DNA of 64,000 nucleotides from Asterias rubens (lineage: Eukaryota; Echinodermata; Asteroidea; Forcipulatida; Asteriidae), in NCBI RefSeq assembly GCF_902459465.1, contig NC_047068.1, positions 19,429,195 through 19,493,194 on the forward strand, in the 5' to 3' direction. Positions 23,149 through 37,000 of this stretch are shown piece after piece. The notes under the pieces are model-generated. The model made no database searches. It was not told the DNA's origin and worked only from the letters and a program-made list of their open reading frames with translations. A program made the translations under genes and the position numbers. Position 1 is the stretch's first letter; every line of letters begins with the position of its first letter.

Positions 23149-25147
23149 CACTGGAACATGATTTATCTACCCTATGCAACTAGACTAACAACTATTGTCT
23201 TCACAGTTCACAAATATTCTCAACTGAAATTTGTCATTTTGCACGAGTAGTGTAGATTTAATGGTGTTAATGGTAATGGACATTAATAATTTTAGTTTGT
23301 GGGTCAAAGCATTGATACAGTATTTTGTTACATACAGATGTTTGTAATTATTGAACAAAATAAAATGTGCTAGGGCATGTTTAAATTTAGCTGACAAAAA
23401 GAGAACAAGCTTGATAATTTATTTATTTTCACAATGAGTGATTTGAGTCGTTTTGAAAACATTACGCGCTCTTTTTGTATACAAAAGACAAAATGCTTAG
23501 TTAACTGTCTCAGTGCTCTTGAAATGGTCCACAAAAACATGGTATAATACTGAATTAAACGACAACTCTCTGTTTATTGTAATGATTTTATTTATCTAAA
23601 ACGAATCTTGGTAAAACTGTCAAAAAATATTGTAATAAAAAAATTAAAATGCACAAAATAAAATAATTACAAGACAAATGTTTGCCTACTTTGTTTTTTA
23701 TGCGCGTGTAACAAAATCAAACTTAGTATACAGACTGGTAATTATCCTTAATGTCAAAAAGACTGAGACAACTAAACACACGTACAGCGAATCACTAGTC
23801 TAGAGTGGTTGCGGACTTACCAGGTAACAGTGCTCTCAGAATTGTGCTCATGCTCAGAACTACGAAAACAATGGAAGTTTACCTGGTAAGTTTGCTGCCA
23901 CCTAGCGTTTGAAAATCTCCCATTGACTTATCACCTCGATATGAGTGTTAATTTCCATTCCCTTTCGCCCCTCTAAGGGCCTTGGGTCAAATAAACATTG
24001 GTTTGTAACCCTCGGAGGCTCACGTGAACCGTCACATAGGGGGTTTTCCCCACCACATTTAAAACGCACATAAAATACTTGAAATCTAAAATAGTACATT
24101 TCATCCTCTTTCATAGGTTCCTTATGTACAATATGGATTACAAAACAAGGCACATGATAATAAATGTGATTCATAACCATCAATAGAGTATGATCTATAA
24201 AAATATATACATACATCATCAAACCTGTATGGTTTAAATGGAAATGGAATGTAAACGTTTGGTATTGTTTAGAAGCCTACGTCGTCAGCTTTCGAGAGTA
24301 TATTATTTGAAGCAATTTGAGAATCATTTCACTTCAAAGGAAGCAATGTGGTTATGTTCAAAGATATAAGTTTTTGCACCACAACTTGAATCTGAGGCTA
24401 CGGTAACGTTTCTCAGATTGTGAATTACATTTGTAGATTATTCTTCGTTCGTGGACAATAACCGCTCCAGATTTTCGGCGTTATCTCAAAAACGCTTCCA
24501 CCTCTTGAGATTAAATTTTCACTGGTTAAGGGTTTTATCTGCAACTATATAGGACTGTAAAAACAAAGAGTGGGTTCAACTTACCAAACGTATACAATTC
24601 CTCTAAATACAAAACGTAAAAGCAGTGTTACCGATTTCCAAAACAAGCGGGTCATCTTAATCCCTAAAATGCAATGGGTGTGTCAATAGTGTGATTGTCT
24701 GAGTATAATTTGGGCTAAAGAATATGATGCTTGTATGAAATATTATTTTCAAAAGTGACGTGGTTTTCGAGAAAAAAAAGGAATTTTCCACGAATTTGAT
24801 TTCGAGACCTCAAGTTTAGAATTTGAGGTCTCGAAATCAAGCATCTGAAAGCACACAACTTCGTGTGACAAGGGTGTTTTTTCTTTCATATTTATCTCGC
24901 AACTCCGACGCCCAATCAAGCTCAAACTTTCACAGGTTTGTTATTGTATGTATATGTTAAAATACACCAAGTGAGAAGACTGGTCTTGGACAGTTACCAA
25001 TAGCGTCAAAAGTGTTTGCAGTTTATTTTTACCATAACGAATTGTACACTTTCTTTTAAACAATATATACATATCTAAAATACCCAGCCATTTAGGTGAA
25101 ATCAACAGCGTTCCAGATTGATTTGAAAAGTCAATCTTGCTCTTCCA
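23149..25147. other. Convergent 3' regions of TMEM101 and the LITAF-like gene
   Basis: No gene seen. A partial TTAA-family copy (about 24740-25006) has a well-preserved central palindrome near 24799-24840. TTTATT at 25022-25027 gives AATAAA on the minus strand, a candidate poly(A) signal for the LITAF-like gene. Confidence 0.5.
24740..25006. repeat. TTAA-end MITE family, partial copy
   Basis: Contains the 'gtgacgtggttttcgag' block, the central palindrome GATTTCGAGACCTCAAG..TTGAGGTCTCGAAATC, and the 'caccaagtgagaagactgg' end. The left inverted end is missing. Confidence 0.8.
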
Positions 25148-27222
25148 CTACATGTGAGTGAACTTGCCCAAAGTGTGCTTGCAATTAGGGCAGGTGTGTA
25201 CCGTGTCCTTTATACCGTCAATGCAGAACGGGATCAGGCAACATCCAAGCCACAGTCTGAAATCAGGGGGAAAGAATCAAAATATTATTAGGAATCAATT
25301 TGACTTCTGCATCAAAAAAAATCATATTCATCTCTCTGTTTCGTCAGCTTCAAGCTAACGTACAATATTGTTTTTTCATTTTCAATCCATAACTCCACTA
25401 TCTCTTTAAACGCTGTAACAATTTGTGCTCACTTTTCTCATATGAATGTTATAATGATTTAATGTATGACTGTGTGAAACGACGAAAATAGACCATTATC
25501 CATCGGGTTAAGAAAACAAAATAATCTCCATTAGGAATATAGAAACAGCTCCCCATAAAAATATATATCTCACTGAACAAATTATACACTCATCTGCATT
25601 TTATATAGATTATTTCCACTAGGAAAAGAGATATCATTATAAAGAAAATATACAATTCATCTCTGTGTCTCTACTCTCTACCCCAAGTTTAGTCCCTATA
25701 TAATAATATCGTGAGATATCCCCATGCACTGACTATTATTCAAACATATCTTTACTGTTGTTAAATTTAATGACGAGCACATGATTTGATTAGACGAGAT
25801 TGTCTTTTCTGTTCAATGAAAATGACACATACGGAAGTTTACGAACACAGTGCAGGTGTTGAATTTTGCTTCAGGGATATGGAGTGTTTAAAAACATTTC
25901 ACGTACAAAATCACAGGCACATTACTCGATGGGATTCGAACCCACGAATCTAGTTCGGTTGGTAAGACTGGTTATATTGCAAGCTAGGTCTGGGAGGGCA
26001 CATCTTTTTTGATGACAGTTTTTTTTTTTTTTTTCAACATAGGCATATGCACAAAATAATAAACCTGTGAAAATTTGAACTCAATTGGGCGTCGAGTTGC
26101 GTCAAAATAATGGAATAAAAAACACCTTGGTCACACGAAGTTGTGTGCATGCTTTCTTGCTTGATTTCGCGACCTCACGCGTGAGGTCTCGAAATCAATT
26201 TAAATATTTTACTGAGAAATTACTTCTTTCTCAACAACTTTGTTAATTTATAGGGAGTCGTTTCTCACAGTGTTTTACACTATCAACAGCTCTCCATTTT
26301 ATGTTACCAAGTAAACTTTTATGCTAACAATTATTTTGAGTAATTACCAAGAGTGTCCAGTGCCTTTAAACAACATAGAGATGTATACTTACCCAACTAG
26401 GATCATCCCACCAACCATCAGCCACACCATTAAACCAATCTCTTTGTGAGTTACCGTAGTGACTAAGTTGTTGCAGTTGGGACAATTCATAGTACATGGA
26501 AGTACAGAGAAATTTGGTCTTATCACCAGTGTATTAGCGTAGCCTGGTGGCACTGGTGGTGGTACTGAACCAGGAACAGGCTGGGCCGCCGCGGTGTACA
26601 CAGGAGGAGGATTCATTGGGTAGTCCCCCTGTTGTGGAGGCTGCATCGGGTAGCCCTCTTGGGGTGGAGGTTGCATCGGGTAGGCCCCTTGTTGTGGAGG
26701 TTGCATCGGGTAGGCCCCTTGTTGTGGAGGTTGCATCGGGTAGCCTTCATGGGGTGGAGGCGGGCCCGAATACGCAGCCGGATATGGAGCCGGGCCTGTA
26801 ACCGGCATCGGGGCACCTTGTCTCACGGGACCGCCAGGGTACTCTGAACAATAGACGAAGACCGAGAAATAAAAACGTCTCTTGTCAAAATCTCAAAATA
26901 GTAGGCCTTCGGAAAGTAGGTGATTGTACCTCTGGCGATACACGCATAATAACAAACGATGACAGCCATTTTGAATAATAAACTGGACACCAATCTAAAA
27001 TTATTTGTGTTATTTTTAAATGATAAATCTGCAAAGGCCCTAAAGTCTCTCTCACATGTAAACTGTTTTCTGTAAATGCAAGAAGAACAAGGAATCATCC
27101 TGAACCAACGATCAAACGAATATTACAAATGCATATAGCCGATTGCAGTACAAAAAATACAAATGAGTTATACCTTGAGTATTTGCTTGGCCGACATCTG
27201 CAGGAACTTCTTTACTCTCCAT
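25148..27222 (-). CDS. LITAF/CDIP1-like protein with proline-rich repeats
   Basis: Membrane-associated zinc protein of the LITAF (SIMPLE) domain family, which acts on late endosome/lysosome membranes. Exons on the minus strand: 27222-27174, 26843-26393, 25256-25148; phases 1 and 2; 202 aa. A 5' UTR intron is likely, since an acceptor-like TTTCAG precedes the start by about 25 bp. N-terminal half: Pro/Gln/Tyr-rich with four to five copies of an 11-residue unit containing YPMQPP, then a PPVY (PPxY) motif of the kind that binds WW domains of NEDD4-type ligases. C-terminal LITAF domain: CPNC (137-140), a hydrophobic membrane-embedded stretch (about 150-180) and CPNC (189-192), the split zinc-knuckle that defines the family. 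The protein ends 10 residues later. LITAF and CDIP1 cannot be told apart from this alone. Confidence 0.92.
26036..26370. repeat. TTAA-end MITE family, partial copy
   Basis: Ends AGTGTCCAGTGCCTTTAAA. The central palindrome GATTTCGCGACCTCACGCG / TGAGGTCTCGAAATC (about 26164-26196) differs from other copies in the loop (ACGCGT) but keeps the stem. It ends 22 bp before the exon-2 donor of the LITAF-like gene. Confidence 0.8.
26620..26765 (-). repeat. 33-bp tandem repeat coding for the YPMQPP unit
   Basis: The plus strand shows GGAGGTTGCATCGGGTAG-type units about every 33 bp from 26637 to 26756, in frame with the LITAF-like ORF (11 codons per unit). Copy number is likely to vary between individuals. 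Confidence 0.85.
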
Positions 27223-27751
27223 GGTATTTCCCTCAACGCCTGAATATACTGAAATGCACAAGTTAGTTTTGCAGTGTTCTAAAATAAATTAAAAAAATCA
27301 ATATCATTGGAACATTGTTCAATGATACAACTGGGCAACTTTGGAATGAGCGGCAAAACAAACAAAGGTCTCAAGTGGTGCAGTTCCTGCTTCATAAAGT
27401 AGTGACTTATATGCATTAGACTGAGTTTTATTTCAGGTACAACTGCTCATTATTTTTTAACTGCACAACAACAAAAAGTGACGACGGCAGGTTCCTTTAG
27501 TAAAATAATAGGAAGGAAAGCATGGATAGAAAAATGAATTCAGTTTCATTGCTAAGATGTACTTTATGACGTCACATTGACACTTGGCCTTATACCCTGA
27601 CGTCACCACGCCGCCAGGTGAAACGATGACCAAACAATGGGAAACGCACGGCTGTGCACGCGCGACGCAAAGGATTGGCCAATGAGCAACTTTTGTGGCA
27701 TTATAGCCGACGCACATGACGCATATAAAAAGTACGGGAAAGTGTCCTTAT

Positions 27752-27853
27752 CCTGCCACCACTTTTCATTTATTAGCAAATGTGGTGTATATTTTACTCA
27801 ATTTTAATGAGGTTTCCTTTTTGTAAAATTGAGTGAAAAGTGGGGGTGGCAGG
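27752..27853. mobile_element. MITE with CCTGCCACCAC ends
   Basis: Left CCTGCCACCACTTTTCA and right TGAAAAGTGGGGGTGGCAGG are inverted. A half copy with CCTGCCACCAGTTTTTTCA is near 28061. The CCACCACTTTTTCA core resembles the family at 12168 and 54775, so these may be cousins. Confidence 0.65.
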
Positions 27854-28966
27854 CAGAATGTACGAAAAGTTTTCAAAAGGACTTTCTATTGTAGGCTTAT
27901 AACAGATTGATCAGTAAGGTACAGTGTGTGTTATCTGTATGGGAATGTCAAAAATGATATTAAAAATCGTAACTGAGTTTGACAAGGGCAAGTGCCGTGT
28001 CAGCATTATTTGTTCAACTTTAACTACTGACTCATTTACATTTATTTGGAGACATTCCGTATCCTGCCACCAGTTTTTTCATTCGTTATATGGAATAAAT
28101 TAGTATCTAACTTACCCAAAATTAGATATTCGTTTCGGTAAAAGTTAGTGAAATCTTTTCGTATGAATTCATGCTTTATGGAGCATGACTAACACTTATG
28201 ATTCTCAGAATCTCATTTTATTGAGTCCAATTCACAAAGAGGATGTGGACTTTTATTCAACGTGCAACCATAAAATATGTTGCCTAGTACTGGACTTTGT
28301 TAAACATAAAGGTACTCTAAATCAATAGCAATAGTCGTAAAAACGGAGCTCCATACAGAACAGAACAGGCTGGTGATCTAGCGGAGTTGGGAGAAACATA
28401 TTAACATGATTGCGCGAGTCATGATTGGAATAAATGGTGCGGTTTATAAACGGTTCACTCTTCACTTGCACTATCAAAGCATAGCTGCCAACGTCATGCT
28501 AGAGTGGCCTTGGAAACCACTAGTAGGCCTTTGGTAGGCCGTACGAGTTGACCCATTAATATGGATATTCAATTAAATTAAATTCAATTTTCCATACTTC
28601 GATGAAAAATATCATGGAGTTCTACCTCCATGAAAATATCGACAAATACAATCATTATAGTATGAGCATGGAGGTAGTTATGGTTTGGGTAAAATACCGT
28701 AAAGCAAGATAATATTTGTGAGCAGTTATTAATGTAGTGTGGGCTGTTTTGATAAGCAGAGCTAGTAAAATGGTGTGCCGCCATAAAACCAGCCAGACAG
28801 GCAAAGCAACAAAACAAACAGACAGACATGCAAACAAAAAGACCGACGAACAGAAGACATGACAGATCGACTCAGACGCAAGGTAGATAAGAGGAACGCC
28901 AAGGTCATTAAGCGAAAAGATGGCAGGACCGTCAAGCAGAAACAATACAAAACTTGACAAGCATAC

Positions 28967-28998
28967 CATGGAGGAATAAACTAATTTATTCCTCCATG
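28967..28998. repeat. Short perfect-ended palindrome
   Basis: CATGGAGGAATAAA followed by its inverted partner TTTATTCCTCCATG. The same type occurs at 31682-31713 (CATGGAGGAAGAAA..TTATTCCTCCATG). Two independent occurrences indicate a dispersed mini-element. Confidence 0.7.
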
Positions 28999-30563
28999 AG
29001 CATACACAACAACTCCACTTTCATTTTATAGATAAGCATATATAAGTCCTAAATAACAACATAACATCGACTTACAAGATGGTAGTGCCCATAGGGACTT
29101 TGGTACTTACCTTATAAGTTACCTGTTATACTCGTCTTCGGATGGGGTCTTACCATAGAGCAAGATGGTCTTAGGTCTTACCAACAGGGTTGATTATGCA
29201 ACATGTAAGCCTTTGAAAAAGGCTCTCTGCTGATATCGAAATGCCTAGCATAGCATGCAACTATGTGTCGTCAATTGTTATGCGTATCGTATGTACATAC
29301 GATAACAATAACAGAGGTAGCGGTATTGACGGAGGCCAAGTTAGACTTCCCCGTGTCGTTGATAAGTCCGGTTACCTTAAACGCACCAAAAACAAACATA
29401 CACAGAAACTAGCGCTTGCCACGTCGTTTTGCCTAAACAAAATCAATGACGACATTAAATTGAGTTACAAGTTTTCTTTCCAAATCTCTTCATCAATTCA
29501 ACTACAATAAATACTTAAATAAACTTGCGCCAGTCCTTTCTACTTTACAATGTCTTACATGTAGACTTCGCCAATTGGTAATTGTCTGCAGAAGCAAAGG
29601 GATAGAAGACCAATATTTTCTTATGACCAATAAACATGAATACCCCAATTCCAAACAAACAAAACATAAAACACACAAATTATAGACAAACAATATTCAA
29701 ATGCAACAAATAGGAGATCACGAGGTGCTGTTATTAATTTATTCACACAAAAATAATTATGTGTGTGGTATTGCCCTATACATGTAAAGCCATGCGTTCA
29801 TGTGTTTCAGAGAAACTATAATTATAGTTTGAGAACATTCCGAACTAAATTCATTTTCCACATAAAACCAAGAGTTGTGAAGTAAAAGCTGGTCATGTTT
29901 TGAGATGTGCCCCCTTTCATCATATCAAAAGTTGATAAGAATTTAATAGATGTTAAATTATTATTATTTTTTTTTCACAGGACTCGGGAAAGTACCGAGT
30001 ATACAGTGCTACATACATCAGTGTATATGGGTAAAAACCAAAAATTATATTGATACGAATTAGACAGTGCAATCTCCATAAAATATAAGATTTTATGTTT
30101 TCTTCAGGAAGTCCAGGCTAGTCTGTGTCTCTTTTGTAAACATTGTGATGTCACAGGTCACATCGTCTACTACATAAAGAGGGGTTGTCACCAGATTGCA
30201 GGAGTTATAGACAATGTGCAAGAATCCTAATTACAAAATCATCTTAGGAGAAAAAAGCCTACACGCAAAAGTCTTTGAATTGTGGGATGTTATATGTGGC
30301 GTAGCATACAGCCCGATTGACGAGTGGAGCTTATTATTTTACATTCGTTATAACAGTAACATTTATTATAGATCCTATAGTCGATTTAATTTAAATAAAT
30401 TTAATAAATGCAACTGCAACTTCAGTGACTTCCATGATCAGTTACAACATTGTAGGTCCCAATAATGAGACAGTGCGAGTGTGAATTTTCTCACGTAGGC
30501 CTTGTACGCATAAACAAGCTATAACTATGCGTGACTACGTGAAAAAATCGCACACATTTCTAA

Positions 30564-30826
30564 CTAGACTTGGTTCCAAGTCTGTGATAGTGGCTTATTA
30601 GTCTACCACTTTTGCCTGAAATGGCGCCCTCTTGTGGACTTACCTCAGTCATCAGTGAGTTAGGGCGTTTGATCTAAGAGCAACCCACTAGACTAACCAC
30701 ACTTGTGCATAGTTGATATGGTAATTTCGGGAGCTACGTCCAGTTTCTGGTCAAGTCTCAGTCGCTCACCCGAACTTGGCTGTTGCTGTTAAATAACAGC
30801 GATATCAGACTTGAAATCAAGTCTAG
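30564..30826. mobile_element. MITE with CTAGACTTGG ends, second copy
   Basis: CTAGACTTGGTTCCAAGTCTG at the left, CAGACTTGAAATCAAGTCTAG at the right; interior partly alignable with the copy at 18362 (TGCCTGAA, GCGCCCTCTTGTGGA-like). Confidence 0.75.
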
Positions 30827-31067
30827 GTTAGTATCCGAATAAAAACTAAGAAGCCTACTCCAATTGTGCAACGGTGCTTTCAAGAGCAGTTGGATCTTTA
30901 CTTTTGCAAATGGGACAATAGGGGGCCTACACATTTTTTTTGGGATTGAACAGAATTTTTTTGTTCAATTTAAACTCATTAAACTTAATTTTTTACCCAC
31001 AACCCGCCGTCAGTTTTCCATTCTGGCTTGTATAGCTTGATTCAACAAAATAACAAATCCTTCAAGT

Positions 31068-34000
31068 TCAAATCTCATAGTTTTCGTTGAGTTTTTCGGG
31101 CCGTTCGCGAATGGTCTTCTTGATGAAGTAGTACGATGGCAGAATAAACAGCGCCCCCATGATCCCTATAACCATAGACAGGCCCATGAAGAGGCGACGG
31201 TACAGTTCAATGTCATAAACCAGACAAGAACCCTTAGAGTCACATACAGACTGCCATAAAGTGCACGACAGATCAACAACAGCAGCGTACACCAATGGAC
31301 CAACTAAACCACCTGGAAAACAAAACAAAAACAACGTCGTCATGTTTGCATCAAGACAGGTATTGTGTTTATATGTAACGTCGGATTTAACTGTGAATCT
31401 CCAGCACCATGAAGGCCATGTGAAATGATGCAAGGTCAAATGTGATTGAGGACGTGAGCTCAACGGCAGAAAAGTGACATAGGGTGTACAGGCTAACTCG
31501 AGACCAGCGTTCTTGTAAACCTCGATCCCAACCCGTGGATGTTGACACCACCCACCCCTCTCAGAGGCGCGCGCGCCGAGTACGATGTGCCTTTATACAC
31601 TCACAGCAAACAATCGGCCCGATACACTGACATTGACATTTAGCACAATGGCAATTAACCGGCTCAGACAGTCGCTATAATCATGGAGGAAGAAACTATT
31701 TTATTCCTCCATGCTATAACTCACCCAGTTCATGCCGATGCTGGCTGTTCTGCGTTGGGCCATATGTCACTATTGACTCTTAAATCGGCCCGTTATCCTG
31801 GCCACATTATGGGCCAATGCTGGCAGAAGGTTGGCCAAATACTTTTTGCACGTTGGGATTTAATCGGCCCATCCCCAGTACAGTTGACATTCATCACCAA
31901 GTATAAGCCCAATAATGTTCATGCCGATGATGGCACTTCTGTATTGGGCCCTCACAGTAAGGGCACTATTGGCCCAGAATCGGCCTGTTATCTGGCAAGT
32001 CATACTCCTTGCACATTGGCATTTAATCAGCCCATAGTACAGTTGCCAGAGTTGTACCCATGTTGTGATATTGATTATCAATTATTCCACATTGTTACAT
32101 TATTGCAATCAATATTTATAAAAAAGGCTCGTCAAATAGTATCAACGATTTTGTGGGTAAAGCCAAAAAAAAAAACCCACAAAATTACATTAATGTACTT
32201 TGTCAGTTATAGTTTTTTCCACCATCTTTGTGGCACAGCTTTGACACCCTGCCTTGAAATTTGCATAAATGACCAACGTCGGTTCAATGCCGGCCCAGTG
32301 TGCGCCGTTGCAAAACCAGTATTGGCCAAGCAAATGATTTTTATACCATTTTGCCCAAATGATGTGCCACTGGGCCAATACTGGTTAACCAGTATTGGCC
32401 CAGGATAAGGTTTTCTATACCATTTTGCCAAAACGGCGTGGCGCTAAAAAAAATGTATTGGCCCATAAAATATTTTCTATAGTGCAGCTACAAAACCAGT
32501 ATTGGCCCTATAGAGGTTTTCTACAATTTTGCCAAAATGGTGTGCCGCCAAAGAACAGTAGACATATTTCAGAAAGTAAAACTTTCATTATTAGACAAAT
32601 TTTAACTCGTCAAGTTTGATGAAAACAATAAAAATGCACAAAATATACACAATAAATTAAATTTAAATTAAATTACTTAAAAATGTAATTAAAAAGTCCA
32701 TCACAATAAAGTGTAGTTGTCCATAAACAAAATAAAAAAACAAGAAATAAATGAAGAATACGGCAGTAATTAATACACAATTTTAAAAATACACAATTTA
32801 AAAAAAAAAAGAAAAAAAAAAAGTAGACCTATACCTTTTTGCACAAAATAAAAATAGATTAACAGCATTCAGTTTCTCAAAATGCCGGTACCATCAGGTG
32901 AAATAACTTGCATGTTATTCCTTTTAAGTATCAAGTCGGTTTAGTAATTAATTTGCTTGTGTTCTTATTACTAATAATACAAATCTCGTGGAAAAAACCC
33001 TGTTCCGACAGTATAGGTCGGAACAGCTAATGACGTGCCTCAGCAACTTACCCACGCCTGTGAAAAAGTGATTTAACCCTAACGCAGAAGTCTTGTCCTC
33101 TGGTTCAACAAACCTTGAGCAGAAGATGGAATAACAAATTATTAATATACAAGCATGTCACTCGAAGATTTGCATAGTGTTGACTAACAGAAATAATCGA
33201 GTTTAGAGCGAAAAACTTGTTGTAAACTTATATAGCGAAGTCTTTTATAGCACACGTATCTACCAAACACGGTATACTCAAGGCGCTGAGTATATGAGTA
33301 TATATAAACTTTCAGAAAGTTAGGTTATTGCAGTGATGAATTCTGAGACCCAATTACTTAGCACCTTATAAGGGTTTACAAAGTGTTACGGCGCATACAG
33401 CAGCCACAGTCAGGAACACCGGTGTGTGCACTGGGTTCTTTTACATGCAATACACAATACATGGGACCAACGGCTTTGCGTCCCAACAGAAACGATGGTT
33501 CTAAGAAGAACCAGAGGTTCTGCCTCGACATTTCAAACATTCTGACCACTGAGTGTTCGAAATGTCGAGTCTTACCTTGTAGAGCTGCTTATACGCACTA
33601 AAAGAAGCTATAGTACATCAAAGTAATGATTATAAACTATATATTTAAATGTAAAAGAATGAAAACACCACTCTTTACATTTCGAGTTGTCCCTCATATG
33701 GCTCTTTAAAAAGAGTGGTGATTATTTCACCTTTTTTTTTTAGAGGGGTTTCACTCCAGGACAGAGTGAAAAATCGCTCAAAAAAGATGCAAACTTCAAT
33801 CTAAAGAGTGGAAGACCACTCAAAAAAGAGTTGTCCCTCATGTGGCTCTTCAAAGAGTGCCTTCTAACTATTTTTAACAAGCAGCCAAATCACGTGTAGA
33901 ATTTGTGACCGGTGTCCTGCTCATTGTGCTAAGCAGAAGTTTGTTTCTGCTGCTTAAACAGCTCTATGAAATTGGGCCATATATAGTTGGAATAATAATG

Positions 34001-37000
34001 TGACGTCAGTGCAATGGCTCCGAATTGTGATATATTCACCTCAGTAGTAGAATTGTTTGCGGGACACCAGCCATAGTCACCGCCATTGTCTGTATAATCT
34101 GTACGATGATGAAGGGTACCAGCATGTTGCAGTCGAACTCACACAGCCCTGCCTTTGTGGAATCTATACCCTCCGCTAGACATGAGCAGTTGTGATATGA
34201 CATCTAGTGTCAAGAATAAAATCAAGAATCATCGTCATGACTAATCTGAAACATGTTTATTGTGTGTAATTAATTAATTAATTAATTAGTATCGAAGTCT
34301 TAAATAGCGCACGTATCTATCACACAAGGTACTCAAGGCGCTGAGTATACACAAACTTTCAGAAAGATAGGTTATTAATTTTCAGTGATGAATTCCGAGA
34401 CCAAATTATGTAACACCTTGTAAGGGTTCTACGGCAGATACAGCAGCCACAGCCAGGAACACCAGGGCGAACCCCTTCTCTTTTCGATAAGTGCACTTGG
34501 TTCTTTTACATGTGTTACACAACACATGGGACCAACGGCTTTACGTCCCCTCCGAAGGACGAACCAATGGTTAAGTGTCTTGCTGAAGGACAAACGTGTC
34601 ACGGCGTTCTTTATAAAAAGAGTAGGCCTACATTCTAAAGTCAAAAATGTCGTTTCTGCTGTGTTTGTTTTACTATCCTCTTAAAACAACATTGCTGTTA
34701 TATAAAAGAGGCCTATGGCAAATGACTTTGATATAACGAGAGTCGACTGGGAGCAATTGTATTTGGTTTTGGAAAACCATCTATTTGAGATAATTAACCA
34801 ATAAAATCGCCATAACTATGACTATGTGATAGATATAATCTTATTGTTTGTGCGCAGTCAGTCTCATTAATCTTTTTTTCATTGAATTTTATTTTGGCTT
34901 TCCTTCGACGAAATTAAAGTGAAGCACAATACTGTGGCGCTTTCTAAACCCCACAGGAATCTTTATATACAGCTTATGTATAAACCAGTGGTATAAACTC
35001 CTGTTTTGTGTACAGTATTTTTGGTGTCATTTTTAGATGCTAAGCTTATTTCCTTCAATGTCTTATTGTTATGATATCGTTTGTAATTTTACCATTCGGA
35101 AGAGCCAAGGCAATTTCGATTGTGTACTTAGCGATAAATCAAATATAAATTTAAAATCTACAACGCAACCTAGTCCATCCATGTTAAAATACGTACATCA
35201 TTAATAGTATCATTACAACCAGCGAGGCAAGCGGAGATGTATATGATGTCATTAGTTTCGTCACACACCGGCTGGTATGAAGCTGTTGTGCAGCCACAGT
35301 TAACGTTGCAATCGGCAACCAGCGAAATCTCCAAATTGCTGCAATGCAACAATAACAAGGAAAAAGTTAGTGCTCGTAGAAAAATGTTAATCGAAATGGA
35401 AAATACAAACATTTTGATTTGTGTTTTATTGATGCACTTAATTCAATTTTGACCCAAGTTTCATAGTTGACGCCAGCTTTGTGAGGGTTAATGCATCCGA
35501 AAATTAAAAAATAACTCTATTAATTGGAAAAAATGTATTCTCTTAGGAAAGCGAAAATGCAATTTTTTTGTTGAAAATTATGACCTTTCACCTTTGGCCC
35601 AAGTAACCATAGTTCACGCCAGCTATATGTGGATTACTGCATCCGAAGAAGATAGAGAAAATGTATCCACCAACAGCCAGCAAGATGCAACCGAACGCAA
35701 AGACGAACATACTGACGAAGCCTAGTTTAGCCTTACGGACAATGACCCCGCCCAAAATCCATCCTACACCGTATGCAGGCACCAGGGTCACACCTTGATG
35801 GGAACAAGAAATAACTTTGTAAGTCTATAGCAGTAGTAGACTCATTTAGCAAGACAAGTTCTCAAAAGAACATTTATCTACCCAGCAAGTATAAACCAAA
35901 TAAGATACAATGATTCCCTTACAAAGCAATACACATAGACCGCCATTCTACCTTTCCAGACAGTGAGATCAACAGCAACGCCAACTATTTTTAGATAAAG
36001 AAATAGGTCAACTTGTCTTTTATAGTTGCTCTCACCTAGATAGGAAGACTGCTACTTGAATCTAAGTTTTAGCACCTTCATAAGAAAGTATTGGCGGGAT
36101 AAATTATTATGACATGTCCTGCTATGATTCAGTGATCCGACTCTGTGAAATAAATTGTTGGGACAACTCGACATTTGATCTGACTCAGTATGTCGACTCT
36201 ATGGCCCTTTTCTAAACGACTGGATTTGGCTTTGGATTCGGCTCAGGCTAGCTTGGCCCGCGGTTGTTTTGACAATTATTGCGCGTGTTTTGCGTACGCG
36301 CCCAGGGTTTCAGACGAGAGGACGGATCGCCTCGAAGCCGAATCCAAAGCCGAAGCCATGGTTTCGAAAAAAAAGGCATATGAGTATGACAAGTAGACAT
36401 GTTATATGTTTCAGTGAGTCGAATCCGTGTGATGAAAAATTATTACGACAAGCACGGGAAACGTGACATGCTATCTGATTCTATGAGCAGGCAAGTCGAC
36501 ATGTCTTATCCAGTAAGTCAGCTATGTGAGCAGGACGATTCGACATGTATATTCAAGTCGACTCCGTGATATAAATTATAGATTAGGTCAAACGAGCCTT
36601 TAAAGTTCCTTTTATTCTATGTGTACCAATAAAAAAATATGAGAAATATTCACCTGTCAGAAGATCGGCATTGGATGCATTGACTTCAAACTGCGATTCC
36701 AGATACTTGGCAAAGAAAGTCGTGAAGCCAAATGAAATGGCGAACTGACAACTCATGCACAACGTAATGGACATAAACACTGGGTTTGTCAACAATCGTT
36801 TTGAGGTCTTCAAGAAACCTGAAGAAAAATATCATATAATCAGTCAAAGTTGTGTGTCCAACTTATTTCCTTCTTTATGGATCCTTGGCCAAACTTTGCA
36901 GTGGAATACCCCCCCCCCCCCTCTTTTTCGGCATTTAAATTTTGTAGGGTTCTGGTAAACCCAGAAAGTAATTTAAGGAAGTTAATTTTGTGACAAATAC

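Larger units (their letters stand above)
27223..31067. other. Intergenic, several palindromic repeats
   Basis: Upstream region of the LITAF-like gene and downstream region of the SLCO gene. Holds a CCTGCCACCAC MITE (27752-27853), a 32-bp CATGGAGGAATAAA palindrome (28967-28998), a CTAGACTTGG MITE (30564-30826) and, at about 29982-30050, the repeat phrase TCGGGAAAGTACCGAGTATA, also seen in diverged form at about 13032. No coding exon recognised. Confidence 0.5.

Noticed and set aside
31683-32408. A 241-codon plus-strand ORF
   Set aside because: It runs through tandem GGCCCAATA-type repeats, overlaps long ORFs on the other strand and shows no domain.
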